From Verrucomicrobiota bacterium (GTDB taxonomy: Bacteria > Verrucomicrobiota > Verrucomicrobiia > Chthoniobacterales > SZAS-18), in contig JAFEGM010000025.1 of the NCBI GenBank assembly GCA_018240025.1, positions 1-46,774 of the forward strand: a DNA stretch of 46,774 nucleotides, read 5' to 3'. The notes under the pieces were generated by a model. That model did not search any database. It was not told the DNA's origin and saw only the letters and a program-made list of their open reading frames with translations. Both the position numbers and the translations under genes were made by a program. Position 1 is the first letter of the stretch. Every line of letters starts with the position of its first letter. Of the stretch, positions 35,699 to 44,250 are shown piece by piece.

Positions 35699-36205
35699 CT
35701 ATTTCGGACCGGTTTCAGCGGTCGGCGGCGGTCGCAGATGCAACTCCTCGTAGGGGCCGCAGTCGCCCACCTTCTCGAAGCCCAGGCGGGCGTAGAGTCG
35801 GCGGGCGGGATTGAAGGCTTCGACGAAGAGCTGGACGCATTGGCCGGCCGCGCGTGCTTCGATCAGGAGATCACGGAGAATGCGGGAGCCGAGACCCTGG
35901 CCGCGCCAGGCGGGCAGCAGGGCGATGTCGAGGATCGCCAGACGATCTGGCGTGCGTTCGACGTAGAGTCGGCCGATGGGTTCGTCGTCGGCCAGAATCA
36001 GGTCGAAGGCCGTCGTCGGATGATGTTTCCGATAATGGACGTCCTGAAAGTGGAACTGCTGCCGAAGAAACGCTTCCTTTTCCGCGTCCGACCAGCCCGT
36101 GATCTCAAGCTCCTCGAGTCGGGTGGAGGCGTAGACCCGGTAGAGGAATTCCGCCTCGGCCGGGCTGCTCGGACGGAAGCTGAGCGCAGGCTCAGGCCGG
36201 CTCAC
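35699..36205 (-). CDS. GNAT-family acetyltransferase at the end of the tail-collar operon
   Basis: The 168-aa protein has the GNAT fold. Acetyl-CoA motif A reads LLPAWRGQGLGSRIL (RGQGLG at 101-106) and the C-terminal YARLGFEKVGD is the usual motif B. The middle section FHFQDVHYRKHHPTTAFDLIL, as far as I recall, is typical of acetyltransferases encoded beside tail-collar proteins; that is recollection, not checked. The GTG start at 36205 overlaps the stop of the last tail-collar gene by 4 bp, so it is translationally coupled. It may acetylate a collar protein or a small molecule; no substrate is evident. Confidence 0.88.
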   Translation of the reverse strand: MSRPEPALSFRPSSPAEAEFLYRVYASTRLEELEITGWSDAEKEAFLRQQFHFQDVHYRKHHPTTAFDLILADDEPIGRLYVERTPDRLAILDIALLPAWRGQGLGSRILRDLLIEARAAGQCVQLFVEAFNPARRLYARLGFEKVGDCGPYEELHLRPPPTAETGPK

Positions 36206-36717
36206 GGTCGCTGCGGGAAGACGCCCGAGAGGCAGATGATGAAGTTCAGCACCAGATACGGCTGCAGGTTGTTGTGCGGATCGCCGTTGCCAGCCGAGGA
36301 GATGGCATTGGACGACATGGCCACCGAGGTGCTCGGCGCGGCGTACGGCTGATAATTGGGATTGACCGCCAGCATGGCCCCGGTCGGACTGGTCAGGGCC
36401 GCGCGCGCCTGCAGGCCCTGCAGAGCATGGGTGTGGAGGGGCAGATTGGCGGTCGTCAGGCTCACCGTTTCGGAGCCGGTCGCGTCCCCGACGGCTCGCG
36501 GAGTCAGCCCGGGTCCCGCGCCAGAGCCCATCGGGGCGCGGCCCTGCAGGTCGGGGAGATTGAAGGAGGTGGTATTGCCCCCGAAGTTAGTGCCGAGCAG
36601 ACTGAACAAATTCGTGTTCTGCGACCGAGGCAGGCTTTGCCCGCTGCAGAAGGCCCAATTCACCGGAGCAAAATCGCCCGCGAACATGCGAATCTCGGAA
36701 AGGAAGGGATTAGACAT
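36202..36717 (-). CDS. Tail-collar-domain protein C (third of three)
   Basis: This 171-aa protein has a phage tail collar domain (PF07484 type) at its N-terminus: FLSEIRMFAGDFAPVNWAFC, then FSLLGTNFGGNTTSFNLPDLQGRAP. A Gly/Ser/Thr-rich middle follows (ETVSLTTANLPLHTH). It ends with the family-typical HNNLQPYLVLNFIICLSGVFP. Known relatives are phage fibre collar regions and bacterial MdpB-type proteins of unclear function. No signal peptide is seen. It starts 2 bp after protein B and overlaps the GNAT start by 4 bp. Confidence 0.9.
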   Translation of the reverse strand: MSNPFLSEIRMFAGDFAPVNWAFCSGQSLPRSQNTNLFSLLGTNFGGNTTSFNLPDLQGRAPMGSGAGPGLTPRAVGDATGSETVSLTTANLPLHTHALQGLQARAALTSPTGAMLAVNPNYQPYAAPSTSVAMSSNAISSAGNGDPHNNLQPYLVLNFIICLSGVFPQRP

Positions 36718-36719
36718 GG

Positions 36720-37244
36720 CTAGCTCGGGGAAGGAAAGATGCCAAACAGGGAGATGGCGAAAGTGAGCGTCAGTGCCGGCATGAGGTTGCTGTGCCCGGC
36801 CGGGGCGCCCGAGCCCGCGGTGCCGACGCTGCCAGCCGCCGCCGTCACCATCGTGCCCGGCGGGGCCAGAAACATCTGTGTGCCGGCCTGCGTCGTGGCC
36901 AGCAGTCCGCCGGCGGGATCGGTCGTCTTCCCGTTCGGGGCATGGGCGAGCGAATGCGAGTGCGCGGGAACGTTGGCCAGACTCAGAGTGACGGTCTCAG
37001 ACCCCGCCGCCTGCCCCTGCACGTAAGTCGCCCCGCCGCCGGTCCCCGCATGAATGGGGAGGCGTCCGCGGAAGTCGGGCAGGGCGAAGGTCTCCTGGCC
37101 GTCGCCTCCGTAAATGGTGCCGATGAGATTGAAGAGCGCGTCGTTCTGGGAGATGGCGACCAGCGAACCGTCGCAAATCGCCCAGTCGATGGGCGCAAAG
37201 GTGCAGGCCAGCATGCGGATTTCGCCGATGAAGGGGGAGGCCAT
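36720..37244 (-). CDS. Tail-collar-domain protein B (second of three)
   Basis: This 174-aa paralogue of its neighbours begins FIGEIRMLACTFAPIDWAIC and carries LPDFRGRLPIHAG, the collar-domain loop. The Gly-rich middle contains SETVTLSLANVPAHSHSLAH. The C-terminus diverges (NLMPALTLTFAISLFGIFPS), replacing the usual HNNxQPYLxLNF, so the three are not simple recent copies. The protein starts 8 bp after A and ends 2 bp before C. There is no signal peptide, so export would need another route. Confidence 0.9.
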   Translation of the reverse strand: MASPFIGEIRMLACTFAPIDWAICDGSLVAISQNDALFNLIGTIYGGDGQETFALPDFRGRLPIHAGTGGGATYVQGQAAGSETVTLSLANVPAHSHSLAHAPNGKTTDPAGGLLATTQAGTQMFLAPPGTMVTAAAGSVGTAGSGAPAGHSNLMPALTLTFAISLFGIFPSPS

Positions 37245-37252
37245 AGGATAAT

Positions 37253-37756
37253 TCAGGTCGAGGACGGGAAGACGCCTTGCAGAGCGATGCAGAAGAGCAC
37301 CGTCAGGTAAGGCTGCACGTTGTTGTGCGGAGTACCGCTGCCCGCATTGGCGAGCGAGCTGGCGGCCAGCAAGCCCGCCGGGGTGGCGCTGCCGTACATT
37401 TCGAACGGGGGCGTTCCCAGCTGGTTCCCGGAGAGGCTGCGCTGTCCGGAACCGGTCGCGACCGCCTGGAGGGTGTGCTGATGCGCCGGCATCTCAGCCA
37501 CGCTCAGGGTGTGGGTGGTGACGCCTCCGGCCTGCCCGCGCTGAAACGTCGAGAAATTGAAATGCACCGGAACCCGCCCCTGCAGGTTGGGCAGGCCAAA
37601 GTTGGTCGAGCCATTCCCGCCGTAGGTCGTGCCGAGGAGCGAGAACAGGCCCTGGTTCTGGTTGATCGGCAGCAGCTGGCCGTTGCATGCCGCCCAGGCT
37701 CGCGGCACGAAGCTGATGGCGAACATGCGGATTTCGGCGAGGAAGGGTTGCGACAT
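37253..37756 (-). CDS. Tail-collar-domain protein A (first of three)
   Basis: This 167-aa protein heads the minus-strand operon. It has the collar-domain pattern FLAEIRMFAISFVPRAWAAC, LLPINQNQGLFSLLGTTYGG and FGLPNLQGRVPVH. The middle holds THTLSVAEMPAHQHTL and it ends PHNNVQPYLTVLFCIALQGVFP. Its 5' end faces the Tat-signal gene across 136 bp, the likely regulatory region for both directions. No other phage genes lie near, so a prophage remnant is unlikely. Confidence 0.9.
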   Translation of the reverse strand: MSQPFLAEIRMFAISFVPRAWAACNGQLLPINQNQGLFSLLGTTYGGNGSTNFGLPNLQGRVPVHFNFSTFQRGQAGGVTTHTLSVAEMPAHQHTLQAVATGSGQRSLSGNQLGTPPFEMYGSATPAGLLAASSLANAGSGTPHNNVQPYLTVLFCIALQGVFPSST

Positions 37757-37854
37757 ACTTCGAGGGCCGCGCAGGGCGCGGGACTGCCGTTAGCACAGCC
37801 CGCGGCTGCCGCAGCAGCAAGTACAAAACTCGCGCGCCGTCGTCGGCCCGTGGC

Positions 37855-37884
37855 TTGACAGCGCGCCGGCCCCGCGCGCAGGCT
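37855..37884 (+). promoter_or_regulatory. Candidate promoter for the Tat-signal gene
   Basis: A perfect TTGACA lies at 37855-37860. With an 18-base spacer the -10 would be CAGGCT (37879-37884), which is weak. A start site near 37891 would leave almost no leader before the ATG at 37893. Confidence 0.3.
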
Positions 37885-37892
37885 GCAGCGCC

Positions 37893-38840
37893 ATGCAGAC
37901 CCCTCTCGATCGCCGCCAATTCCTGCGCCAAGGCCTCGTCCTGACCGGAGGCGCGCTGCTGCTGGCGGATGGGGAGTCGGTCTTTGGCCAGGGGACGCGG
38001 CGAGCCGCCGCTCCGGCGTGGCTGGCGGCTCTGCAGGGTAGTGCGCGGAGTTTCACCTGGCTCGGCGCGACGGCTGCGGCGGCCGCGGTGGGGAAATCCA
38101 CCCCGCTCAACCGCCTGCGGGTCGAGGTGACCGATCTGGCCGCCTTTGCCGACGCTCTGTCCCGCCTGCACCGGCTTGGCGCGGGCGAAGTCCAGGCCGG
38201 CGGCGTGCACTGCGCCTTCGAATGCCAGGGGCGCATGTTCGAACTCGAGGTCCGAGAGGGCGCCGACTTTCAGACGGCGGCCTCGACCGCCGCGGGCCGG
38301 GCGGCGTTTGCCCACGATGCCCTCGCGCTCTCCGTGGAGGGCGGCCCGCTCAGCGATGCCCTGCAGGCCCGCGGCGAGCTCCGACTCGTGCGCCGGTCGG
38401 CTGGCCCGGAGGCTTTGGGCGATGTCCTGCGCGGACGCAGCGACGCCGCTGCGGCCGAATTGCGCCCGGACGCGGCCTTCGTGACGCTGGAGAAATCCGT
38501 GCTGAGTTCCACCGTCGCGGACCGCGCGACGGCCACCGCGACGCTGCGGGTCTTCTTCTCGCACATGCCGGTGCTGCTGCAGACCGAATCGGAAGCCGCT
38601 TGGAATGAGCTTCTGGCCGCCCCGCTGCTGCGCACGGCGTTTCAGACCAGGCTCGGCACGACGCCCGAGGCCGTCGCGCGCCGGGTGCAGCCAGCGAGGG
38701 ATGCCGCTGCCTGGCTGGCCGCGGCGCTGGCGGACGAGATCCGCGCCGGCTATGGGCCCACCTGGGTCGGGCTCGGCACGCTCGGCGCGGCCCTGCCATC
38801 GCTGCGGGCGGTGCAGGCTGCCCACCAGCTGCTGGCTTAA
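37893..38840 (+). CDS. Tat-signal protein divergent from the collar operon
   Basis: The 315-aa protein starts with a twin-arginine motif (DRRQFLRQ) and a hydrophobic stretch (GLVLTGGALLLADG), indicating Tat export. The mature part is Ala/Leu/Arg-rich with no domain I recognise. It has two parts: one with a beta pattern (LRVEVTDLAAFADALSRLHRLG, CAFECQGRMFELEVREG) and a helical second half. It is followed after 15 bp by the DUF6916-like gene and is divergent from the tail-collar operon. Being exported in folded form, it could act as a chaperone, anchor or enzyme for the collar proteins; this is inference from position. Confidence 0.7.
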   Translation: MQTPLDRRQFLRQGLVLTGGALLLADGESVFGQGTRRAAAPAWLAALQGSARSFTWLGATAAAAAVGKSTPLNRLRVEVTDLAAFADALSRLHRLGAGEVQAGGVHCAFECQGRMFELEVREGADFQTAASTAAGRAAFAHDALALSVEGGPLSDALQARGELRLVRRSAGPEALGDVLRGRSDAAAAELRPDAAFVTLEKSVLSSTVADRATATATLRVFFSHMPVLLQTESEAAWNELLAAPLLRTAFQTRLGTTPEAVARRVQPARDAAAWLAAALADEIRAGYGPTWVGLGTLGAALPSLRAVQAAHQLLA

Positions 38841-38855
38841 TCGAGATTCGTCGCC

Positions 38856-39188
38856 ATGGCCGATGCCGAAACCCTGCCCACGCGCGATCTCGCCTCGCTG
38901 ACCAAGGAAGACTGGGATGTCTACCTCGGGGAGGTCTTCCGCTGGGACTTGCCGGACGGCACCAGCAGCGAACTCCGCTTGACCGACGTCCGCGTTCCCC
39001 GCGGCGCCCAACCCTTCCGCACGGGTGGACGGATGCCCTACGCGATTTCGTTCACCGCGCCCGCCGGCCGGGTGCATCCGCAATCGATCTACCCCCTGCG
39101 GCATCCCGTTTTCGGTCGGGCCGAGGTCTTCATCGTGCCGCACAAGGCCGATGCGAACGGAGTGTACTACGAGGCGCAATTCAGCTGA
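38856..39188 (+). CDS. DUF6916-like small protein
   Basis: This 110-aa protein has no signal peptide and a compact beta-rich pattern: LPDGTSSELRLTDVRV, GGRMPYAISFTAP, IYPLRHPVFGRAEVFIVPHKAD and GVYYEAQFS. The pattern LxHPxFGxxEVFIVP...G..YEAxF recalls the DUF6916 family, as I remember it; this assignment rests on memory. It is 15 bp downstream of the Tat-signal gene and probably co-transcribed. The family function is unknown. Confidence 0.6.
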   Translation: MADAETLPTRDLASLTKEDWDVYLGEVFRWDLPDGTSSELRLTDVRVPRGAQPFRTGGRMPYAISFTAPAGRVHPQSIYPLRHPVFGRAEVFIVPHKADANGVYYEAQFS

Positions 39189-39263
39189 GCTGCGCCCTGC
39201 CAGTGCGGCCTGCAACCGCGCTCGCCACCTTATCGAGCGTGGCTGAACGGCCTGCCCGACGAG

Positions 39264-39279
39264 CCCGCAGTTCTGCGGG
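39264..39279. other. Hairpin after the DUF6916-like gene
   Basis: CCCGCAG and CTGCGGG form a perfect 7-bp inverted pair separated by TT, 76 bp after the stop at 39188. No U-tract follows. The 266-bp gap 39189-39454 holds nothing else recognisable except a TATACC (39430-39435) that could be a -10 for the next gene, with no good -35. Confidence 0.4.
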
Positions 39280-39454
39280 CGTGCCGCGAGGTGGCCGAGG
39301 AGCGCGGCAGAGGGAGGCGGACGCCGAGATTCCGCCGCTGTTGAAATCGCGCCTCTCCGACCCGGCGGCGCCTCTGTCGGTAATGCGCAATTTTCGCGTT
39401 TCGCTGTTTCCCCGATCAGACGGCTGCCGTATACCGAGGAAGGTCCTCCTGGTC

Positions 39455-40225
39455 ATGAAGCTGCTCCCGTACGCCACCGCCCTCGTGTTCGCCTCCGGTC
39501 TCTGGGGCCAGCAGCTGGGGCAAAGTTCCGACAGCTTCCTCCTGCCCTCGCCGGAGACGGTCTTCGATGCCTTGGCCAAGGTTCCGAACGTGGACTTTAC
39601 CAAGCTCGCCGCCTCCACCACTGGCGGGGCGGATCCCGCCAAGCTCAAGACGGCTTCCGACGCAGTGAAGGCCTTCGTGCTCGGCGCGCGGGTGGCCGAT
39701 GCCTATGTGGCGGTGCAGGCCCGCGATCTCGAGGCTTACCAGCGCGCCACTGCGGCCATCGAGGCGACCGCCTTCGACTTCACCCAGGATCAGTCGTTCC
39801 GCCGCAAGCTCAGCACGGCCAACAAGATGGCCAAGGACGAGCGCTGGCTCGATCTGAAGACGGTACTCGAGACCTTCCGGGGGGATGTGGTCCGCGAACT
39901 GCAGCTCCATCGCAGCCAGGACATGGTCACGCTGGCCACGTTCGGCGGCTGGCTGCGCGGGTTGCAATTGGCCACCCTGACCCTCGCCCAGACCTACGAT
40001 GCCGACTCCACCCGCCTGCTCCGGCAGCCGGCCTTGGTCAGTCACCTCCGCCGGAAGATGAATGCGCTCGGGCCGGATTCGAAGGCTGAATCCTTCGTGG
40101 AGAAGATCACGGAGCGCATGCCCCAGATCGTCCAGATCGTCGACGCCGCCGGCGGCGCCGCCATCACGCAGGCTGACATCAAGAAGCTCAACGCGTTGGC
40201 GAGTGAACTGATGAATGTTCCCTGA
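39455..40225 (+). CDS. Secreted helical protein, unknown family
   Basis: The 256-aa protein has a signal peptide (MKLLPYATALVFASGLWGQ) and is predicted to be nearly all-helical afterwards. It contains ALAKVPNVDFTKLAAS, a long central helix region (FRGDVVRELQLHRSQDMVTLATFGGWLRGLQ written in two parts), and DIKKLNALASELMNVP at the C-terminus. No catalytic motif or known domain is seen. ATG 39455 begins the signal peptide; the upstream open frame has no coding look. It is followed by a convergent repeat-bearing gap and has no obvious functional partner. Confidence 0.65.
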   Translation: MKLLPYATALVFASGLWGQQLGQSSDSFLLPSPETVFDALAKVPNVDFTKLAASTTGGADPAKLKTASDAVKAFVLGARVADAYVAVQARDLEAYQRATAAIEATAFDFTQDQSFRRKLSTANKMAKDERWLDLKTVLETFRGDVVRELQLHRSQDMVTLATFGGWLRGLQLATLTLAQTYDADSTRLLRQPALVSHLRRKMNALGPDSKAESFVEKITERMPQIVQIVDAAGGAAITQADIKKLNALASELMNVP

Positions 40226-40296
40226 GAGGAAGGATCAAAGGCCAAGAGCCAGGAATTAAGGAAGGCTCAAAGGGGCAAGGGGTCAGGGGACGGTGC
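40226..40296. repeat. AAGAGCCAAG-type purine-rich word repeat
   Basis: GAGGAAGGATCAAAGGCCAAG and AGGCTCAAAGGGGCAAGGGG are related to the words at 28341-28398. This block lies between the convergent genes ending at 40225 and 40378. No terminator hairpin is evident in the 152-bp gap. Confidence 0.5.
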
Positions 40297-40377
40297 TGGC
40301 CGTCCTGTCTCGTCCTCAAAGCGGCTGAGGCAATTCCGAAGGCAACTTATCGGCTGGGCTCTGCGTCGAGCCTGATC

Positions 40378-40770
40378 TCACATCGGCTCCTCGAGATTGA
40401 GGCTGGTGTCCTCGAAAGCGACGAGGGCATCCAGATCTTCCAGCACGGCGTCCACCTGCGGATCTTCCACGCCGGGCGTCGGCAAGACGATGGCGACCTG
40501 CTCGTCGAGGCCGGGGTCGAGGCGCGGCGTGGAGAATGCGTGCAGTCCGATCAGGGCCACCGCCAGGGCCGCGGCCACGGGGGCCCAGAGGCGCGGGGCG
40601 GAGGAGGTCAGCCACGAGAGCCAGCCAGCAGCTGGCGCGTCCTGCGGCGGCAAATCGCGCATCACTTTCTGGACGAACCAGGGATCGATCGGCCCGGGTG
40701 GGCGGGCCCGGCCCAGCACCTCCCAGAGAGCGTCGTCCTTTTCGAGCGGTTTTTCCTCCTGTGGTTTCAT
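40378..40770 (-). CDS. Small single-span membrane protein, anti-sigma-adjacent type
   Basis: The 130-aa protein has an acidic/Pro-rich N-terminus ([24 protein letters not shown]), a conserved-looking [10 protein letters not shown] stretch and one membrane helix ([19 protein letters not shown]). The C-terminus is acidic ([20 protein letters not shown]). From memory, similar short proteins in this phylum lie downstream of ECF sigma factors, but no sigma gene is here: upstream on this strand is ribF, 82 bp away. GAGGT lies 8 bases upstream of ATG 40770 and is a credible ribosome site. The role is unknown. Confidence 0.6.
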   Translation of the reverse strand: MKPQEEKPLEKDDALWEVLGRARPPGPIDPWFVQKVMRDLPPQDAPAAGWLSWLTSSAPRLWAPVAAALAVALIGLHAFSTPRLDPGLDEQVAIVLPTPGVEDPQVDAVLEDLDALVAFEDTSLNLEEPM

Positions 40771-40852
40771 GGATCGGACCTCGGTTTCAGGTAAAACCCT
40801 GTGCCCGTGGGCGAGTTGCGACAAATTTTTCGCGTCTGACGCTGGGGTGGGC

Positions 40853-41791
40853 TCAGGCTTTCAAGCCGGCGAAGGCTCGCGCCTCGGCGCAGTCGGCGGC
40901 AATCTGGGCCTTGAGCGCGTCCAGTCCCGCAAACTTCTGTTCCGGGCGCAAGAAGCGCCGGAAGGCGACCTCGATGTCCCGACCGTAGAGATCGCCTTCA
41001 AAGTCGAAAATGTGGAGCTCCAGGACGCGTTCGCCCGAGCCGTCGACCGTGGGCCGGACGCCCAGATTGAGAATGCCGGGTCGCTCGCGCCCGTCGACCC
41101 AGGCTGCCGCGGCATAGACGCCGTTCGGCGGAAACTGCTCGTTGTGCGCCGCCAGATTGGCGGTCGGGAAGCCCAGCGTCCGGGCCAGCTTCCGACCTGG
41201 GACGACCGTGCCGAGAATCGTGAACTCGCGCCCCAGCAGTTCGGCCGCTCGGGCCAGATCGCCCTCGGCCACGGCGGCGCGGATCAGCGTGCTGGAAATC
41301 TGCTGGCCGGTGCGGTCCAGCACCGGTGGCAGGCCCACGCAGGTGAAGCCGAACTCGCGGCCCAGGCGGGTGAGCGAGTCGACATTGCCCGAGCGCCCGC
41401 GGCCAAACGACCAGTCGTAGCCCACGCAGATCTGCCGCAGCGGGCGGCAGGCGCGGACCAACTCGCCGATGAACTCCTCCGGCGTGCGGGCGGCGAAGTC
41501 GCGGTCGAAGGGCAGGACGAGCACATTCGGCACCCCGACGCGCGCCAGGACCTTGAGCAGATGCGCCGGAGAGGTCAGGAGCCGCGGCGCCGCCTCCGGA
41601 CGCAATACGCGCATCGGGTGCGGCTCGAAGGTCACCACCACGGCGTGGCCGCCCGGCTCCCGACGTGCATCCTCCAGGGCCCGGCCGATGACCGCGCGGT
41701 GCCCCCGGTGCACGCCATCGAAGACCCCGATCGCGAGATACGCCGGTCCTTCGAGCACCGAGAGCGCGGAGATGGAGCGGAAGAGGGACAT
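40853..41791 (-). CDS. ribF: Bifunctional riboflavin kinase/FAD synthetase
   Basis: The 312-aa enzyme phosphorylates riboflavin to FMN and adenylylates FMN to FAD. The N-terminal nucleotidyltransferase part has FDGVHRGH (24-31) and [22 protein letters not shown] supplies the [IV]SSTxIR motif. The C-terminal kinase domain has GFPTANL and ends in [18 protein letters not shown]. Length is normal. ATG 41791 fits the family. It follows the LolD-like gene by 32 bp and may be co-transcribed with it. Confidence 0.95.
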   Translation of the reverse strand: MSLFRSISALSVLEGPAYLAIGVFDGVHRGHRAVIGRALEDARREPGGHAVVVTFEPHPMRVLRPEAAPRLLTSPAHLLKVLARVGVPNVLVLPFDRDFAARTPEEFIGELVRACRPLRQICVGYDWSFGRGRSGNVDSLTRLGREFGFTCVGLPPVLDRTGQQISSTLIRAAVAEGDLARAAELLGREFTILGTVVPGRKLARTLGFPTANLAAHNEQFPPNGVYAAAAWVDGRERPGILNLGVRPTVDGSGERVLELHIFDFEGDLYGRDIEVAFRRFLRPEQKFAGLDALKAQIAADCAEARAFAGLKA

Positions 41792-41823
41792 CGGGGAAAG
41801 GAAGAAGGAAGAAGAGCGCCGCG

Positions 41824-42516
<693 letters not shown>

Positions 42517-42558
42517 TTCCCGACATCCGCGGAATGCCGCCATGATGCAACGGTTTGG

Positions 42559-42571
42559 GACAAAGATTGTC
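42559..42571. promoter_or_regulatory. 13-bp palindrome in the lolD-LysR gap
   Basis: GACAAAGATTGTC is a perfect 5-bp inverted repeat around AGA, between the divergent starts. Its location suits a regulator-binding or promoter-overlapping operator, but no matching boxes confirm it. Confidence 0.4.
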
Positions 42572-42582
42572 TTATTCGATGA

Positions 42583-42611
42583 AACTGATAACCGCCCCCC
42601 GGGGATCAGTT
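42583..42611. promoter_or_regulatory. Candidate LysR operator
   Basis: AACTGAT and ATCAGTT form a perfect 7-bp inverted repeat with a 15-base spacer that is itself CCCC/GGGG-rich. It ends 15 bp before the LysR ATG, the position expected for an autoregulatory LysR site. The spacer is longer than the usual T-N11-A core, so the match is partial. Confidence 0.45.
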
Positions 42612-42626
42612 CCGTCGATTTGCCTC

Positions 42627-43529
42627 ATGAACGTCCATCACCTCGAGCTCTTCTATTATGTCGCGCGTCACGGCGGAATCAGCGAAGCGGTCCGGCAGAT
42701 GCCCTACGGCATCCAGCAACCGGCCGTGAGCGGGCAGATCCTGAAGCTGGAGGAATCGATCGGCGGGAAGCTCTTCCACCGCCGTCCTTTCGCGCTTACG
42801 CCGCATGGCGAGCGACTCTTCGCGTTCATCGCGCCGTTCTTCGCCAATCTCCACGAGGTGGGCGGCGAACTGCGCGGCCGCAACAGCAACCGTCTGCGCC
42901 TGGCGGCCAGCGCCGAGGTCCTGCGCGATCACGTCCCGGGACTGCTGCGCGAGCTGAAGGAGGCCCATCCGGATCTGGTGCTCACCCTGCGCGAGGCGAA
43001 TCAGGCCCAGGCCGAGCCGCAGCTGCAGCGGGGGGAAATCGATCTGGCCATCACCGAGGCCGAGGGTACCCCCGCGGCCGGCTTGCAGTCGCTCGTGCTG
43101 GCCCGCCTGCCGCTCGTGCTGCTGGTGCGGGAGGATTCGCCGCTGAAGAACTTCAAAGCGCTGCTCACGCCCGGCGAACGCATCGCCCTGCCGCTCATCT
43201 CGCTGCCGCCGCACGAGGCCCTGGTGCGCAACTTCCGCGAAGGCCTGCGCCAGCACGGCTGGACCTGGGATCCGGCCATCGAAGTCACTGCGACCGACCT
43301 CATCGACACCTACGTCGCCGAGGGCTTCGGCGCCGGCCTGAGCGTGGCCGTGCCCGGCATCGACCCCCGTCCCGGCCTGCGCCGCGTCGCGCTGCCGAAT
43401 TTCCCGCCGCTCGTCATCGCCGCCTTCTGGGCCGGCAAGCTCGGCACCGTGCCCGAAGCCTTCCTCGAACTCGTGCGCAAGCGCGCCGCGGCGATGCGAG
43501 GGAAGACGGAGGGGAGGAACGGGAGATAG
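42627..43529 (+). CDS. LysR-family transcriptional regulator
   Basis: The 300-aa protein has an N-terminal winged HTH (about 5-62: FYYVARHGGISEAVRQMPYGIQQPAVSGQI, given here in its motif region) and LysR-typical wing FHRRPFALTPHGERL. The C-terminal effector domain is of periplasmic-binding-protein type (VLRDHVPGLLRELKEAHP, DLAITEAEGTPAAGL). The effector is unknown. ATG 42627 gives the usual start. The divergent neighbour is the ABC ATPase, so it may regulate that gene and itself. Confidence 0.92.
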   Translation: MNVHHLELFYYVARHGGISEAVRQMPYGIQQPAVSGQILKLEESIGGKLFHRRPFALTPHGERLFAFIAPFFANLHEVGGELRGRNSNRLRLAASAEVLRDHVPGLLRELKEAHPDLVLTLREANQAQAEPQLQRGEIDLAITEAEGTPAAGLQSLVLARLPLVLLVREDSPLKNFKALLTPGERIALPLISLPPHEALVRNFREGLRQHGWTWDPAIEVTATDLIDTYVAEGFGAGLSVAVPGIDPRPGLRRVALPNFPPLVIAAFWAGKLGTVPEAFLELVRKRAAAMRGKTEGRNGR

Positions 43530-43566
43530 GGGTGGGATGTCCGGGGTGAGAAGGAGCCTCGGGCGG

Positions 43567-43776
43567 AAAACTCGAAGATCGAAGCTCGAAACTCGAAGGA
43601 AGTTCGAAGCTCGAAGTTCGAAATCCCGGCGCATCTCCCTAGAACTGCGCACCCGCGGGGAGATCGCTGAAAGCTTTTTCAGCGCTATTGCAATCCCGCT
43701 TGAGCCCGGCTCGCGGAGGGTGCGCGAGCGGTTCTTCGAACTTCGAACTTCCTTCGAGCTTCGAGTTTCGAGTTTT
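43567..43776. repeat. Inverted TCGAAG-word arms around a central hairpin
   Basis: The left arm (43567-43623) and right arm (43733-43776) contain the same TCGAAG-type words in opposite orientation. Between them lies a clean 8-bp stem-loop, CGCTGAAA-GCTT-TTTCAGCG, at 43665-43684. The whole 248-bp gap between the convergent LysR and YkgJ-like genes is occupied by it; it may serve as a bidirectional transcript end. No gene is seen. Confidence 0.7.
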
Positions 43777-43777
43777 C

Positions 43778-44236
43778 CTACCGCCATCTTCCCAACACCC
43801 TCCCCAGCGCCTCCGGCAGCGGCCGCGGGTGATGCTCGCCCCAGGCTTCGCTCGCTTCCTCCAGGCGGCGGATGAGATCGACCACCTCGCGTCGGGCCAG
43901 CGGGCCGCCGGCGGCGCGGCAGAAATGGGTGCGGCAGCCGAAGGGGCGGGCGGCGTAGTGGCGGCAGCCGCCGGTTTTGTCGTCGAAGAGCGGACAGGCG
44001 CCGTCGGGATGCGGCGTCAGCGCGGTCTTGCCGGCGGCGCGCACGGCCCGGGCCAGCACGACCGCCTCGGCGGAGGTTACGCTCGGCACCTCGCCGGTCT
44101 GGCGGAAATGGCAGCAGCCCGCGCGCAGTTCGCAGCTGCGCTCGACCCGCCGGCCCGCCAGGTCACGATAGACCGCCTCGACCTGGGCGATGACCCAGGC
44201 GCGCAGCTCGGCGGGTTTGGTCGGGGGCTTGGGCAC
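43778..44236 (-). CDS. YkgJ-family cysteine-cluster protein
   Basis: The 152-aa protein carries the zinc/iron-chelating cysteine cluster (UPF0153/YkgJ type): Cys35, Cys41-Cys42 (ELRAGCCHF), Cys81 and Cys91 (CPLFDDKTGGC), Cys101 and Cys106 (GCRTHFC). The cluster probably binds a metal. The role is unknown. The start is GTG 44236. Its 3' end abuts the TCGAAG repeat arm at 43776. It is divergent from the tRNA gene. Confidence 0.88.
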   Translation of the reverse strand: MPKPPTKPAELRAWVIAQVEAVYRDLAGRRVERSCELRAGCCHFRQTGEVPSVTSAEAVVLARAVRAAGKTALTPHPDGACPLFDDKTGGCRHYAARPFGCRTHFCRAAGGPLARREVVDLIRRLEEASEAWGEHHPRPLPEALGRVLGRWR

Positions 44237-44250
44237 GCCCGAAGATTCAC

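Noticed and set aside
32594..36352. A 1252-codon plus-strand frame over the adhesin and GNAT genes
   Set aside because: It is a shadow: the minus strand has a signal peptide, repeats and a GNAT motif.
36202..39188. Prophage, tailocin or contractile injection system
   Set aside because: Only collar-domain proteins are present. Tube, sheath, baseplate, portal, capsid, terminase and lysis genes are absent.
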